Positions 1 through 8,014 of a stretch of 44,572 nt of DNA are shown one piece after another. This DNA comes from RZYY01 sp036794825 (GTDB lineage Bacteria; Bacteroidota; Bacteroidia; Bacteroidales; 4484-276): the NCBI GenBank assembly GCA_036794825.1, contig DAIRGA010000036.1:1-44572 (forward strand). Direction: 5' to 3'. A model generated the notes under the pieces. It saw only the letters and a program-made list of their open reading frames with translations, did not search any database and was not told the DNA's origin. A program made the position numbers and the translations under genes. How positions within the stretch are numbered: the first letter of the stretch is position 1; each line of letters begins with the position of its first letter.

Positions 1-2719
1 CTTCAGCAGCCTGACGCTGTGCATATTGCTGAGCAACATACTCAGGATCAACTACCACGTCTGGTCCGGCTGTGGATGAACGCTGTACGGTTAGAGTCCA
101 GTCGAGGGCAGCAGTGCCGGTGTTGGTAACCGTCAGGTATTTTGATGTGGTTGTATTGTTTGTTGGATGGTTTTCAACCACAGTAGTAGGATTGAAACTG
201 ATACCCGGCTGACCTGACTGAGGAACAACTACAGATGCGGGATTTGATGGATCTGAATCTCCACCCGGATAGGTAGCTTTCACAGTATAAACATAGGTTC
301 CTGCTGCAAGGCCTGCATCAGTGTAGGTTAATGCGGTGATGCCCTGTGCAATCTGGTTTCCATCTCTGAAAACTTTGTAGCTGTCGGGCGAACGCATAAT
401 TTCGAATGTGCTGTTTGCTGATGGTTTCAGATTTCCGATTGACATCTGTGCACCATTATAATTATAGGTGCTGTTGTTGGCAATTGGCTGAGCAAAAGTA
501 CCGTCAGTACCATCAGCAACAAATGCTTTAATGTTCCAGTTATAGTCAAGGCCGTATCCTGAAAGCGGCGCCCATGATGCGCCAGCATCCAGACTGATCA
601 TATCGCCCTTATTGGCAACGGCCGGACCTGCATCACAACCTGCAGGATAATCACCGGTAATATGGGTAACCTGATAACCCACCCACAATTCGGTTGATGC
701 ATCAATCGCTACGGGGTTTGTAAGGGTTATTTCGTTCCATGCATCCATGGTAAGTCCGGTTAACGGAGTGCTAACCAGCTGAGTTCCTGCATTAGCGCCT
801 TTGTAGACTTTCAGCATGAAAGTAGCGCCCAGGTCGCTTCTTGGGTAAATAGCCACTTTGGTCAGCGGTTTCCCATTATAGGCAGTCAGATCTGCAGCAA
901 CCCAACGGGCTGCAACAATGAACGAGCCACCTTCTGTTAAACCAATACCATCATTGTTGGTGTCTGAGCACCACTGAATCCATGCACCCGGATCTTCCGG
1001 AGCCTGCCAGGTTAGCAATGCAGAATTAGGAGCTATAAAGGTTCCGGTAAGGTTGGTCGGAGGAGGACCAGCAGGGCCGCCACCACCACCGATGTTTGCT
1101 TTGAAATCCACACAGTTACCGTAGGAATAAGTAGCACATGGATCGGTAACCGCAGCCTGCCAGTTGGTTCTTGCACGCAAAACAAAAGTTCCTGAAGTAG
1201 CATTGGCGGGAATGGTAATATTAAAGGTATAGGGAGTTGCTGCAACAGCGCAGATACCATTATCAAGAACAAGTTCGTTGGTATTGTTCAAAACCAGGTC
1301 GCCATTGAAATCAATCCATACATCAAAGTAAGTGTCGGCATAACCGGCAGTTACCGTTAGAACATAGGTTTGTCCAGTTGACAGAGTATGAATCTGATCC
1401 ATGTAGTTATGATACCATGGGGGAGTGCCTGTACAAGGAATATTGGCTACAGTAATGTTTTGCAGACTCCATGAAGTCAAACCATCACCAAATGAACATC
1501 CTGAAGAATAAAGGTTGGCAACGCAAAGAGAAGGTTCAGCATTGATAACAGCTTTAGTTTTGCAGTTGTTGGCAGCATTTTCGTCACCGGCAAGATTGGT
1601 GCAAGCTTCGAAATTGTAAGTGCCGTATGCGGATAAGTTAGCATTGCCTGCGGTGATTTCCACTTCAGCGCCTGCTGCAAGTGGACCTGCATGTGTGCCT
1701 GTCAATGAACCCGTTCCCTGTCCTGTCCAGTTTACTGTCCATGGTATGTTCGACTGAGCCTGAGTACCATAGTTCTTGATGATGAATTTCACAGGTTCAG
1801 CGTTAGTAAGATTTACTCCAGAATTTGGAGCTGTAATTGCCTGAACACCAACGTCTTTTGTTGGTTGTGAACCAGCAGTACCATCTATTATGAATGGCAA
1901 GCCCTGTGGGTAAGTATTTGGTGCTGTACCGCTAACTGCAGCAGCCCATCCTGTAGATGTTAATTGAAGTGCATTTCCAGTGGCGCCCTGACCCCAGATA
2001 GAGATGGGGGGAGCCCACGGACCTGAAGCCAGGGAGCCTGTAAAAGTGTATTGTACCCAGTATGTACCTGAGTTTAATACACAACCTGAAACGTTGGCGC
2101 TAACCTCCATAATGGGACGATTACTGGCAAGAAAATCAGTCTCAATGCTCCTGTAAATACTTGACCATGTTGTTGATGCCAGACGGTTAGTTGTCAGATC
2201 ACCCCAAACAACAGTACCACCTGCGTTTGGCGCTCCATTCCAAATTTGAACAAAGATACCGGTGATGGTAGAGGTGGTAGTGGAACCTGTCTGATAAGCA
2301 TAAAACTTAATGGTGTTAAGGTTCCATGTTCCGGTGACCTCAAAATCGTCGGCCATAGAGTTGCCGGCGGTTTGTTGCGCACCAAATCCATAGGTGGTCA
2401 GCAGCGGGCCGGTGGCAGATTGCAACACGCTGGCAGCATTACCGCCGAATCCGCCTGTAGGATGCGTAATCATTGGGCCATTGTTCCAAAGTTCCGCTCT
2501 GCCTGGATTGCTCGTGGCATGATTAACCTTGTACTCTTTCATGTTGGGATCTGCAACGGGGGTAACTCCGTTCCAGGTCTCAGCAGTGAGATCGGTGTTC
2601 ATGAGCTCCAACTTCAGGTTATCAAGGTCCTGACCCTTCAAACCAGTGCTGGCTCGCTGTGAAAACAGCGCTGATGATGCGAGTAACATCACCAGCAGCA
2701 AACATGTAATTTGTCTCAT
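1..2719 (-). CDS. Large secreted multidomain protein, C-terminus beyond left edge (partial)
   Basis: The frame is open from an ATG at 2719 to the left edge, giving about 906 residues without a stop. The N-terminus is a signal peptide (MRQITCLLLVMLLASSALFSQ). A CARDB-like segment follows at about residues 285-385 (KDVGVQAITAPNSGVNLTN and an NYGTQ turn). A GEVED-type domain lies near 425-500, with the hallmark DVWIDFNGD. Fibronectin-III-like and carbohydrate-binding-like stretches come next, and the visible end resembles an ASH/HYDIN-type beta domain (YLTVTNTGTAALDWTLTV). These domains are typical of Bacteroidota surface or secreted adhesin-like proteins and of some secreted peptidases. No catalytic motif is visible in this part. 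A T9SS sorting domain is expected beyond the edge but cannot be seen. The function of the whole protein is unknown. Confidence 0.85.
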   Translation of the reverse strand, partial: MRQITCLLLVMLLASSALFSQRASTGLKGQDLDNLKLELMNTDLTAETWNGVTPVADPNMKEYKVNHATSNPGRAELWNNGPMITHPTGGFGGNAASVLQSATGPLLTTYGFGAQQTAGNSMADDFEVTGTWNLNTIKFYAYQTGSTTTSTITGIFVQIWNGAPNAGGTVVWGDLTTNRLASTTWSSIYRSIETDFLASNRPIMEVSANVSGCVLNSGTYWVQYTFTGSLASGPWAPPISIWGQGATGNALQLTSTGWAAAVSGTAPNTYPQGLPFIIDGTAGSQPTKDVGVQAITAPNSGVNLTNAEPVKFIIKNYGTQAQSNIPWTVNWTGQGTGSLTGTHAGPLAAGAEVEITAGNANLSAYGTYNFEACTNLAGDENAANNCKTKAVINAEPSLCVANLYSSGCSFGDGLTSWSLQNITVANIPCTGTPPWYHNYMDQIHTLSTGQTYVLTVTAGYADTYFDVWIDFNGDLVLNNTNELVLDNGICAVAATPYTFNITIPANATSGTFVLRARTNWQAAVTDPCATYSYGNCVDFKANIGGGGGPAGPPPTNLTGTFIAPNSALLTWQAPEDPGAWIQWCSDTNNDGIGLTEGGSFIVAARWVAADLTAYNGKPLTKVAIYPRSDLGATFMLKVYKGANAGTQLVSTPLTGLTMDAWNEITLTNPVAIDASTELWVGYQVTHITGDYPAGCDAGPAVANKGDMISLDAGASWAPLSGYGLDYNWNIKAFVADGTDGTFAQPIANNSTYNYNGAQMSIGNLKPSANSTFEIMRSPDSYKVFRDGNQIAQGITALTYTDAGLAAGTYVYTVKATYPGGDSDPSNPASVVVPQSGQPGISFNPTTVVENHPTNNTTTSKYLTVTNTGTAALDWTLTVQRSSTAGPDVVVDPEYVAQQYAQRQAAE

Positions 2720-2925
2720 AGATAAATTGTTTTGATTAGTAAAAAAATTAATTCGTCTTTTGTTTACTTGAAATTGTGAATTTGAGAAAATGAAAAATCA
2801 GCTAACAATCATGTTATCAGCTAACTAAGGTGGTTTGATTTCGTTCATGTTCGTTTTTGTCATAGTAATAGATTTGGTTTTTAATTGCTTTTTTCGCTCT
2901 TTCTCGTTTTTAAACTTTTGAAGCG

Positions 2926-2933
2926 CAAAAATA
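2926..2933 (-). promoter_or_regulatory. Candidate -7 box for the left-edge secreted protein
   Basis: On the minus strand this reads TATTTTTG, a match to the Bacteroidetes -7 consensus TAnnTTTG. The nearest TTTG on the upstream side (2957-2960) is 23 bases away, longer than the usual 18-20, so the -33 box is weak. In AT-rich DNA such a box can arise by chance. Confidence 0.4.
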
Positions 2934-3092
2934 AAATATTCTTTGAAATCACCTATCAAATACCGATATTTTTACGAAAGTTATTCACAATCATAGCGAA
3001 AGTTGTTCACTCCGCTAACCAAATTCTTTTCAAGGCACCGTTTTAATTCAAAAACCGAAATTGTTTATTAGAAAAAATAATCTGACAAATGA

Positions 3093-3122
3093 TTTGGATA
3101 TTAGGAATAATTGCTACTTTTG
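3093..3122 (+). promoter_or_regulatory. Bacteroidetes-type promoter of rplU
   Basis: TTTG at 3093-3096 is followed after 18 bases by TACTTTTG at 3115-3122, fitting the TTTG-N18/20-TAnnTTTG promoter of the major Bacteroidetes sigma factor. It lies about 38 bases before the rplU ATG and is the only strong promoter ahead of the rplU-rpmA pair. Confidence 0.7.
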
Positions 3123-3160
3123 CGCCCCAAAATTAAGGTAAAACATATTAATCAGATCCA

Positions 3161-3475
3161 ATGTACGCAATCGTTGACATAGCCGGACAACAGTTTAAAA
3201 TTGAGAAAGATAAGCAAATTTACGTCCATCGCCTGGAAGGTAACGAAGGTGACGCTGTTACCTTTGATAAAGTAATGCTTGTTGATAACGACAGCAAAGT
3301 AAATGTTGGAACTCCATTCGTTGAGGGTGCTTCAGTTACTGCTAAAATCGTTTCGCATCTCAAAGGTGATAAGGTAATCGTTTTCAAAAAGAAACGCAGA
3401 AAAAGTTATCAGAAAGAAAACGGCCACAGGCAGTTTTTCAGCAAAATCCTCATCGAGGAGATTTCTGTCGGATAA
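3161..3475 (+). CDS. rplU: 50S ribosomal protein L21
   Basis: This 104-residue protein binds 23S rRNA in the large ribosomal subunit. It starts with the family signature MYAIVDIAGQQFKIEKD and ends with the conserved basic region KKKRRKSYQKENGHRQFF followed by a short beta strand. The length matches bacterial L21 (about 103 residues). The ATG at 3161 follows a good promoter. The next gene, rpmA, starts 31 bases later, the usual rplU-rpmA pairing, so the two are probably co-transcribed up to the terminator near 3813. Confidence 0.98.
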   Translation: MYAIVDIAGQQFKIEKDKQIYVHRLEGNEGDAVTFDKVMLVDNDSKVNVGTPFVEGASVTAKIVSHLKGDKVIVFKKKRRKSYQKENGHRQFFSKILIEEISVG

Positions 3476-3506
3476 TTAAGTTGTTTAACATTAAAATCAA
3501 AATACC

Positions 3507-3782
3507 ATGGCGCATAAAAAAGGTGCAGGAAGTTCATCCAATGGTCGCGAATCGCATAGCAAACGACTGGGTGTGAAAATATACGGAGGCCAGTTTGCAA
3601 AGGCCGGAAACATTATCGTAAGACAACGTGGCACGGTTCACAACCCGGGTCTTAACGTTGGACTTGGCAAGGATCATACGATTTTCTCCACAGTGGATGG
3701 AATCGTGGAATTTAAAAGGAGAAAAGATAACAAGTCATTTGTTTCAGTAATCCCTTTCGAAGATCAGATCGCCGCAAATTAA
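3507..3782 (+). CDS. rpmA: 50S ribosomal protein L27
   Basis: This is a 91-residue ribosomal protein whose N-terminal tail reaches towards the peptidyl-transferase centre in known ribosomes. The start MAHKKGAGSSSNGRESHSK is the hallmark of L27, followed by the conserved core GNIIVRQRGT and GLGKDHTIFS. It begins directly with MAHKKG, so there is no sign of the cleaved N-terminal extension found in Firmicutes L27. It forms an operon with rplU, and a factor-independent terminator follows 31 bases after the stop. Confidence 0.98.
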   Translation: MAHKKGAGSSSNGRESHSKRLGVKIYGGQFAKAGNIIVRQRGTVHNPGLNVGLGKDHTIFSTVDGIVEFKRRKDNKSFVSVIPFEDQIAAN

Positions 3783-3812
3783 ACTTTGCCCAAGAGATTA
3801 TTTAAGTTGTTG

Positions 3813-3849
3813 AATCTCCTGTTTACTTTGTTAAGCGGGAGATTTTTTT
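3813..3849 (+). terminator. Rho-independent terminator of rplU-rpmA
   Basis: A stem AATCTCC (3813-3819) pairs with GGAGATT (3838-3844) and runs straight into a T tract to 3849. It lies between rpmA and serS, so serS probably has its own promoter. A weak TATATTTC at 3856-3863 is a candidate -7 box. Confidence 0.75.
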
Positions 3850-3876
3850 GTTTAATATATTTCAAATCAGAAATTT

Positions 3877-5148
3877 ATGTTACAGGTCAACATTATTCGC
3901 CAAAACCCTGATTACGTTATTGAGCGATTGAAAGTGAAGAATTTTAATGCAGCAGCGCTTATCGAAACTATCCTGTCGCTGGATGAAAAAAGGCGCGAAA
4001 CCCAGACCCGGATGGATGAAACTTTGGCTGAGACCAACAGGATTGCCAAGAGCGTCGGAGAAATGTTCAGAACCGGGCGCCAGGCCGAAGCCGACCAATT
4101 AAAAGAGCGGACTTCTGCCTTAAAGGCCGAAGCCAAACAGATGGCTGAGGATCTTGAGGTATTTGTTGCCGAAATGAACAAAGCACTGGTTCAGTTGCCA
4201 AACTTGCCTTACACAGCCGTGCCAACAGGACGATCAGCAGAGGATAATGAAGTGGTTTTCAGTCATGGCGACTTTCCGGATTTACCCTCCGACGCTGTTC
4301 CGCATTGGGATCTGATCAAAAAGTACAACATCATAGATTTTGACCTCGGCAATAAAGTTACCGGCGCCGGTTTTCCATTCTATCGCGGCAAAGGCGCCAA
4401 ATTGCAGCGTGCTTTGATAAATTTCTTTCTCGACTCAGGAACAAGTGCCGGCTACACCGAGTTTCAGCCTCCTTTGATGGTTAATGAAGCCTCGGCATAT
4501 GGAACTGGTCAGTTGCCTGATAAAGACAGCCAGATGTACAACGTGCCTCTTGACAAATTTTATCTCATCCCTACCGCCGAAGTCCCTATTACGAATATTT
4601 ATCGCGATGTAATTTTGAAGGATAGTGAATTGCCGGTGAAAAACGTGGCTTACTCCAACTGCTTCCGGCGTGAAGCCGGCTCTTGGGGCGCTGATGTAAG
4701 GGGATTGAATCGTTTGCACCAGTTCGACAAAGTTGAAATTGTGCAGATTACAACTCCTGAATATTCTTACCGGGCTTTAGAAGAAATGCGTGAGCATGTA
4801 GCGTCCCTGCTGATGAAACTGGAGTTGCCTTTTAGAATAGTAAGGCTTTGCGGAGGCGACATGAGTTTTACTTCGGCCATGACCTATGATTTTGAAGTTT
4901 ATTCAGCAGCCCAGAAGAGATGGCTCGAAGTGAGCTCCGTATCGAATTTTGAGAGTTTCCAGGCGAACAGGATGAAGCTGAGGTACAAGAGCAAGGAGGG
5001 TAAAACCGAACTGGCACATACACTCAATGGTAGCGCTTTAGCTTTGCCGCGCGTGGTGGCTGCTTTGTTGGAGAATAACCAGACATCGGGTGGAATAAAA
5101 ATTCCGGCTGCGTTGATTCCTTACACAGGTTTCGAAATGATTGACTAA
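3877..5148 (+). CDS. serS: Seryl-tRNA synthetase
   Basis: This class II aminoacyl-tRNA synthetase charges tRNA-Ser (and tRNA-Sec where present) with serine in the cytoplasm. The 423-residue length is standard. The first roughly 110 residues form the coiled-coil tRNA-binding arm (from MLQVNIIRQNPDYVIERL). The catalytic domain follows. Motif 2 is visible as the FRREAG and RLHQFDKVE segment, and motif 3 as LNGSALALPRVVAALLENNQ with its invariant arginine. The serine-site segment PTAEVP is present. Nothing looks degraded. The gene sits just after the rpmA terminator; the TPR gene follows after about 100 bases and could share its transcript. Confidence 0.97.
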   Translation: MLQVNIIRQNPDYVIERLKVKNFNAAALIETILSLDEKRRETQTRMDETLAETNRIAKSVGEMFRTGRQAEADQLKERTSALKAEAKQMAEDLEVFVAEMNKALVQLPNLPYTAVPTGRSAEDNEVVFSHGDFPDLPSDAVPHWDLIKKYNIIDFDLGNKVTGAGFPFYRGKGAKLQRALINFFLDSGTSAGYTEFQPPLMVNEASAYGTGQLPDKDSQMYNVPLDKFYLIPTAEVPITNIYRDVILKDSELPVKNVAYSNCFRREAGSWGADVRGLNRLHQFDKVEIVQITTPEYSYRALEEMREHVASLLMKLELPFRIVRLCGGDMSFTSAMTYDFEVYSAAQKRWLEVSSVSNFESFQANRMKLRYKSKEGKTELAHTLNGSALALPRVVAALLENNQTSGGIKIPAALIPYTGFEMID

Positions 5149-5247
5149 CGGGCTTCAGCTTGATTTTTTGTTCAATTCTCAAAAATTGTGAACAAAATAC
5201 TAAAGCTGCTCCTTAATTGGTTTTCTTCTTTATCCGTATACAAGCTT

Positions 5248-7113
5248 ATGAAGCCAGTTTATCATATCCTTATCCTTCTGATTCTTATTTCTTCCGGAAT
5301 TTTCGGTCAGGACGCGCCGGTTTTCCCTAAAGCCGAAACAGCAGACACAAAAAAGCAGGAGCCTGACATCGAAAAACTTGGCGCTGAGTACATCCGTAAC
5401 CGTGATTTTGAGAAAGCCGTGGTAATCTACGAAAAGCTCTTCGAGGAAAAAGGCACCCATTTTTACTATAATTATTATATGTATTGCCTCATCGAGTTGC
5501 AGGATTACAAAAAAGCGCTCAGGGCAATAACCCGGCAGCAGAAAAATGACCCCAACCGCCTCAGGTATGACGTTGATGAGGGTTATATCTACATGATTTC
5601 GGGGGATCTGATGAAGGCCAATAAAGTATTCGACAAAGCCCTTGAGAATGTGCAGCCGGTTCCAACCCAAATCCGTGATCTTGCCAACGCTTTCAACTAT
5701 CGCGGACAGACCGATTATGCCATTAAAACATACCTCAAAGGCAGAACCATGATTCCGGGTCATCCCTTTAATCTTGACCTGGCCGTAATTTATCAGCGGC
5801 AGCAGCGCTATACCGAGATGGTTGCCGAGTACCTCGATTTGCTGGATGTTGATCCTTCACAAATTGAAACTGTGAAATCCCGTCTGCAGTCGGCCATGAA
5901 TGATGATCCGGACGGTGAGAAAAACGACATTCTCCGAAAAGACCTTCTGAGGAGAATACAACGAACTCCGGATAAGACCTACTACGCCGAAATGCTGATC
6001 TGGCACTCGGTTCAACAGCGCGATTTTGAAATGGCCTTTATCCAGGCCCGGTCCCTCGATCGCCGCTTCCAGGAAGAGGGGCGTCGAATTTACGAACTTG
6101 CTCTGCTTTGCTTGTCAAACAATTCCTATGATGTTGCTATCAGTGCCTTCAACTACCTGCTCGAGAAAGGCTCTTTATCTCCGTTCTATCTCGATGCACG
6201 CATCGGATTGCTGAATGCCCGTTACATGAAAATCACCAACCGCTTCGACTATACCCGCCAGGATCTGCTCGACCTGGAGAACGAATACCAAAAAGCGCTG
6301 GATGAATTCGGGCAAAACTCATCAACGGTGTCAATAATGCGCTACATGGCTCACCTTCAGGCATTTTACCTTGACAACTCCGATAAAGCCATAAAATTAC
6401 TCGAAAAAGCTGTAGAAATGCCGGCCGTTTCAGCACAAATGAAAGCGGATTGTAAAATCGAACTGGCTGATATTCTTTTATTTGATGGTAATGTTTGGGA
6501 TGCAACCCTGCTTTATTCGCAGGTGGATTACGATTTCAAACACGATCCAGTCGGCCACCAGGCCAAATTTAAGAATGCCAAATTATCCTATTACATTGGT
6601 GAATTTGGCTGGGCCAAAACGCAGCTTGATGTGCTCAAAGCAGCCACATCCAAACTGATCTCCAACGATGCTATGGAGCTGTCGCTGCTTATCAGCGATA
6701 ACATGGATATGGATAGTACTTACACTGCTTTGGGTATATTTTCGAGAGCAGAACTTCTTGTTTACCGAAACAAATTTGATGATGCGCTTGTAACTTTAGA
6801 CTCAATCCAGATGCTTTCGCTGTGGCATTCGCTGAATGATGATGTCATGTATAAAAAAGCCCGGATCATGTTGAAGAAGGGGCAATTTGCTGTGGCTGAC
6901 AGTCTGCTCGAAAAACTTATTTCGATGTATCCTGCTGATCTGCTAGCAGATGATGCTTTATGGCTCAGGGCTGATATCCAGGAAAATCATTTTAAAGATA
7001 TACAGAAGGCGAAAGAGCTTTACGAGAAAATTTTGTTCGATTACCCGGGCAGTCTTTACACGGTTGAGGCGCGTAAACGCTTCCGCACCATCAGGGGCGA
7101 TATGACCAATTGA
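5248..7113 (+). CDS. TPR-repeat envelope protein, function unknown
   Basis: The protein has about 621 residues, a cleavable signal peptide (MKPVYHILILLILISSGIFGQ) and tetratricopeptide-type helical repeats nearly throughout. Examples are GAEYIRNRDFEKAVVIYEKL near the N-terminus, RQQRYTEMVAEYLDLLDVD in the middle, and a final repeat pair ending in AKELYEKILFDYPGSLY. There is no lipobox cysteine, so it is probably periplasmic. TPR proteins act as scaffolds, but no partner can be named. The frame also opens at a GTG at 5188; I chose the ATG at 5248 because it leads directly into a clean signal peptide. It lies between serS and rsmA, in a plausible housekeeping transcript. Confidence 0.85.
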   Translation: MKPVYHILILLILISSGIFGQDAPVFPKAETADTKKQEPDIEKLGAEYIRNRDFEKAVVIYEKLFEEKGTHFYYNYYMYCLIELQDYKKALRAITRQQKNDPNRLRYDVDEGYIYMISGDLMKANKVFDKALENVQPVPTQIRDLANAFNYRGQTDYAIKTYLKGRTMIPGHPFNLDLAVIYQRQQRYTEMVAEYLDLLDVDPSQIETVKSRLQSAMNDDPDGEKNDILRKDLLRRIQRTPDKTYYAEMLIWHSVQQRDFEMAFIQARSLDRRFQEEGRRIYELALLCLSNNSYDVAISAFNYLLEKGSLSPFYLDARIGLLNARYMKITNRFDYTRQDLLDLENEYQKALDEFGQNSSTVSIMRYMAHLQAFYLDNSDKAIKLLEKAVEMPAVSAQMKADCKIELADILLFDGNVWDATLLYSQVDYDFKHDPVGHQAKFKNAKLSYYIGEFGWAKTQLDVLKAATSKLISNDAMELSLLISDNMDMDSTYTALGIFSRAELLVYRNKFDDALVTLDSIQMLSLWHSLNDDVMYKKARIMLKKGQFAVADSLLEKLISMYPADLLADDALWLRADIQENHFKDIQKAKELYEKILFDYPGSLYTVEARKRFRTIRGDMTN

Positions 7114-7200
7114 AGCCGCAAATTACTGATGTTGGTTACTGTTTATCAACTCTTTACATACTTCTAATACTGTGTTGCTTCGAATTTTCCCATTAATTAA

Positions 7201-7962
7201 ATGTATCCGGTAAAACCAAAAAAAAGCCTGGGTCAGCATTTTCTGAAAGACGAGAATATCGCAAGGAAAATTGCAGAGAGCCTCAATTATCGCGCTCATG
7301 TTCTCGAAATCGGGCCGGGTACAGGTGTTTTGACAAAATACCTGATGCTCACCTGCGATGATTTCAAAGCCTGTGAAATTGACCAGGAATCCGTAGCATT
7401 TCTCCACGAAACCTATATCCAGCTTGATAGTAAGATAATCCATTGCGATTTTTTGAAGATGAAGTTTGAAAATCTGTTCGATGCTCCGTTCTCGGTGATT
7501 GGAAACTTTCCTTACAACATCTCCAGCCAGATATTTTTCAGGATTATCGAACACCGAAATTTGATCCCCGAGGTGGTTTGCATGCTGCAAAAGGAGGTGG
7601 CGCTTCGGATGGCAGCTCCTCCAGGAAGCAAAACTTATGGTATTTTGTCGGTACTCATTGGCGCTTATTATGACATTAAATATCTTTTTACGGTGAACGA
7701 GCAGGTTTTCATTCCCCCTCCCAAGGTAAAATCAGCCGTAATCCGCCTGGAGCGTAAAGAGAGTTTTGTTCCCGATTTCGATGAGGAATTCTTCTTTCGA
7801 ATTGTGAAAGCAGGTTTCAATCAGCGCCGCAAAACGTTGAGAAACTCCCTGAGGGAATTATGGACTAATAAAATTAATCCGGACGATTTTCCGGTCTTCT
7901 CTAAGCGTCCGGAGCAACTTAGTGTACATGAATTTTTTGACCTCACGAGAATCCTTTCATAA
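7201..7962 (+). CDS. rsmA: 16S rRNA (adenine1518/1519-N6) dimethyltransferase
   Basis: RsmA (KsgA) dimethylates two adjacent adenines in the 3' hairpin of 16S rRNA, using S-adenosylmethionine, late in 30S assembly. The 253-residue protein has the family start PKKSLGQHFLKDENIA, SAM-binding motif I EIGPGTGVLT (residues 36-45) and catalytic motif IV GNFPYNIS (about 101-108). The C-terminal domain contains FNQRRKTLRNSL. All key motifs are intact. The gene is convergent with the minus-strand secreted protein; the hairpin between them is oriented to stop the minus-strand gene. Confidence 0.97.
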   Translation: MYPVKPKKSLGQHFLKDENIARKIAESLNYRAHVLEIGPGTGVLTKYLMLTCDDFKACEIDQESVAFLHETYIQLDSKIIHCDFLKMKFENLFDAPFSVIGNFPYNISSQIFFRIIEHRNLIPEVVCMLQKEVALRMAAPPGSKTYGILSVLIGAYYDIKYLFTVNEQVFIPPPKVKSAVIRLERKESFVPDFDEEFFFRIVKAGFNQRRKTLRNSLRELWTNKINPDDFPVFSKRPEQLSVHEFFDLTRILS

Positions 7963-7994
7963 AAAAAACCGGCCTGAGCTGAACCCGGCCGGTT
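7961..7994 (-). terminator. Terminator of the minus-strand T9SS gene at 8015-10180
   Basis: AACCGGCC (7967-7974) pairs perfectly with GGCCGGTT (7987-7994), an 8-bp GC-rich stem. The A run at 7961-7968 becomes the T tract when read on the minus strand. On the plus strand the bases after the stem are not T-rich, so it serves the minus-strand gene best. It abuts the rsmA stop codon. Confidence 0.8.
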
Positions 7995-8014
7995 AAGTTG
8001 TGTATTATAACTTA

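Larger units (their letters stand above)
2720..3160. other. Divergent AT-rich intergenic region with promoters for both flanks
   Basis: This 441-base stretch separates the minus-strand secreted protein from plus-strand rplU. I see no credible open frame in it. It is AT-rich and holds a TAnnTTTG box on each strand (2926-2933 minus, 3115-3122 plus). The minus-strand box lies about 207 bases ahead of its ATG, which would imply a long leader if it is the true promoter. Confidence 0.6.

Noticed and set aside
2246..2662. Plus-strand 138-codon open frame
   Set aside because: It lies wholly antisense to the left-edge secreted protein, whose translation shows clear domains, and its own product resembles no family.
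3880..4719. Minus-strand frames antisense to serS
   Set aside because: serS is unambiguous on the plus strand; these are shadow frames.
5230..5763. Minus-strand 177-codon open frame
   Set aside because: It is antisense to the start of the TPR protein, and the translation lacks domain features.
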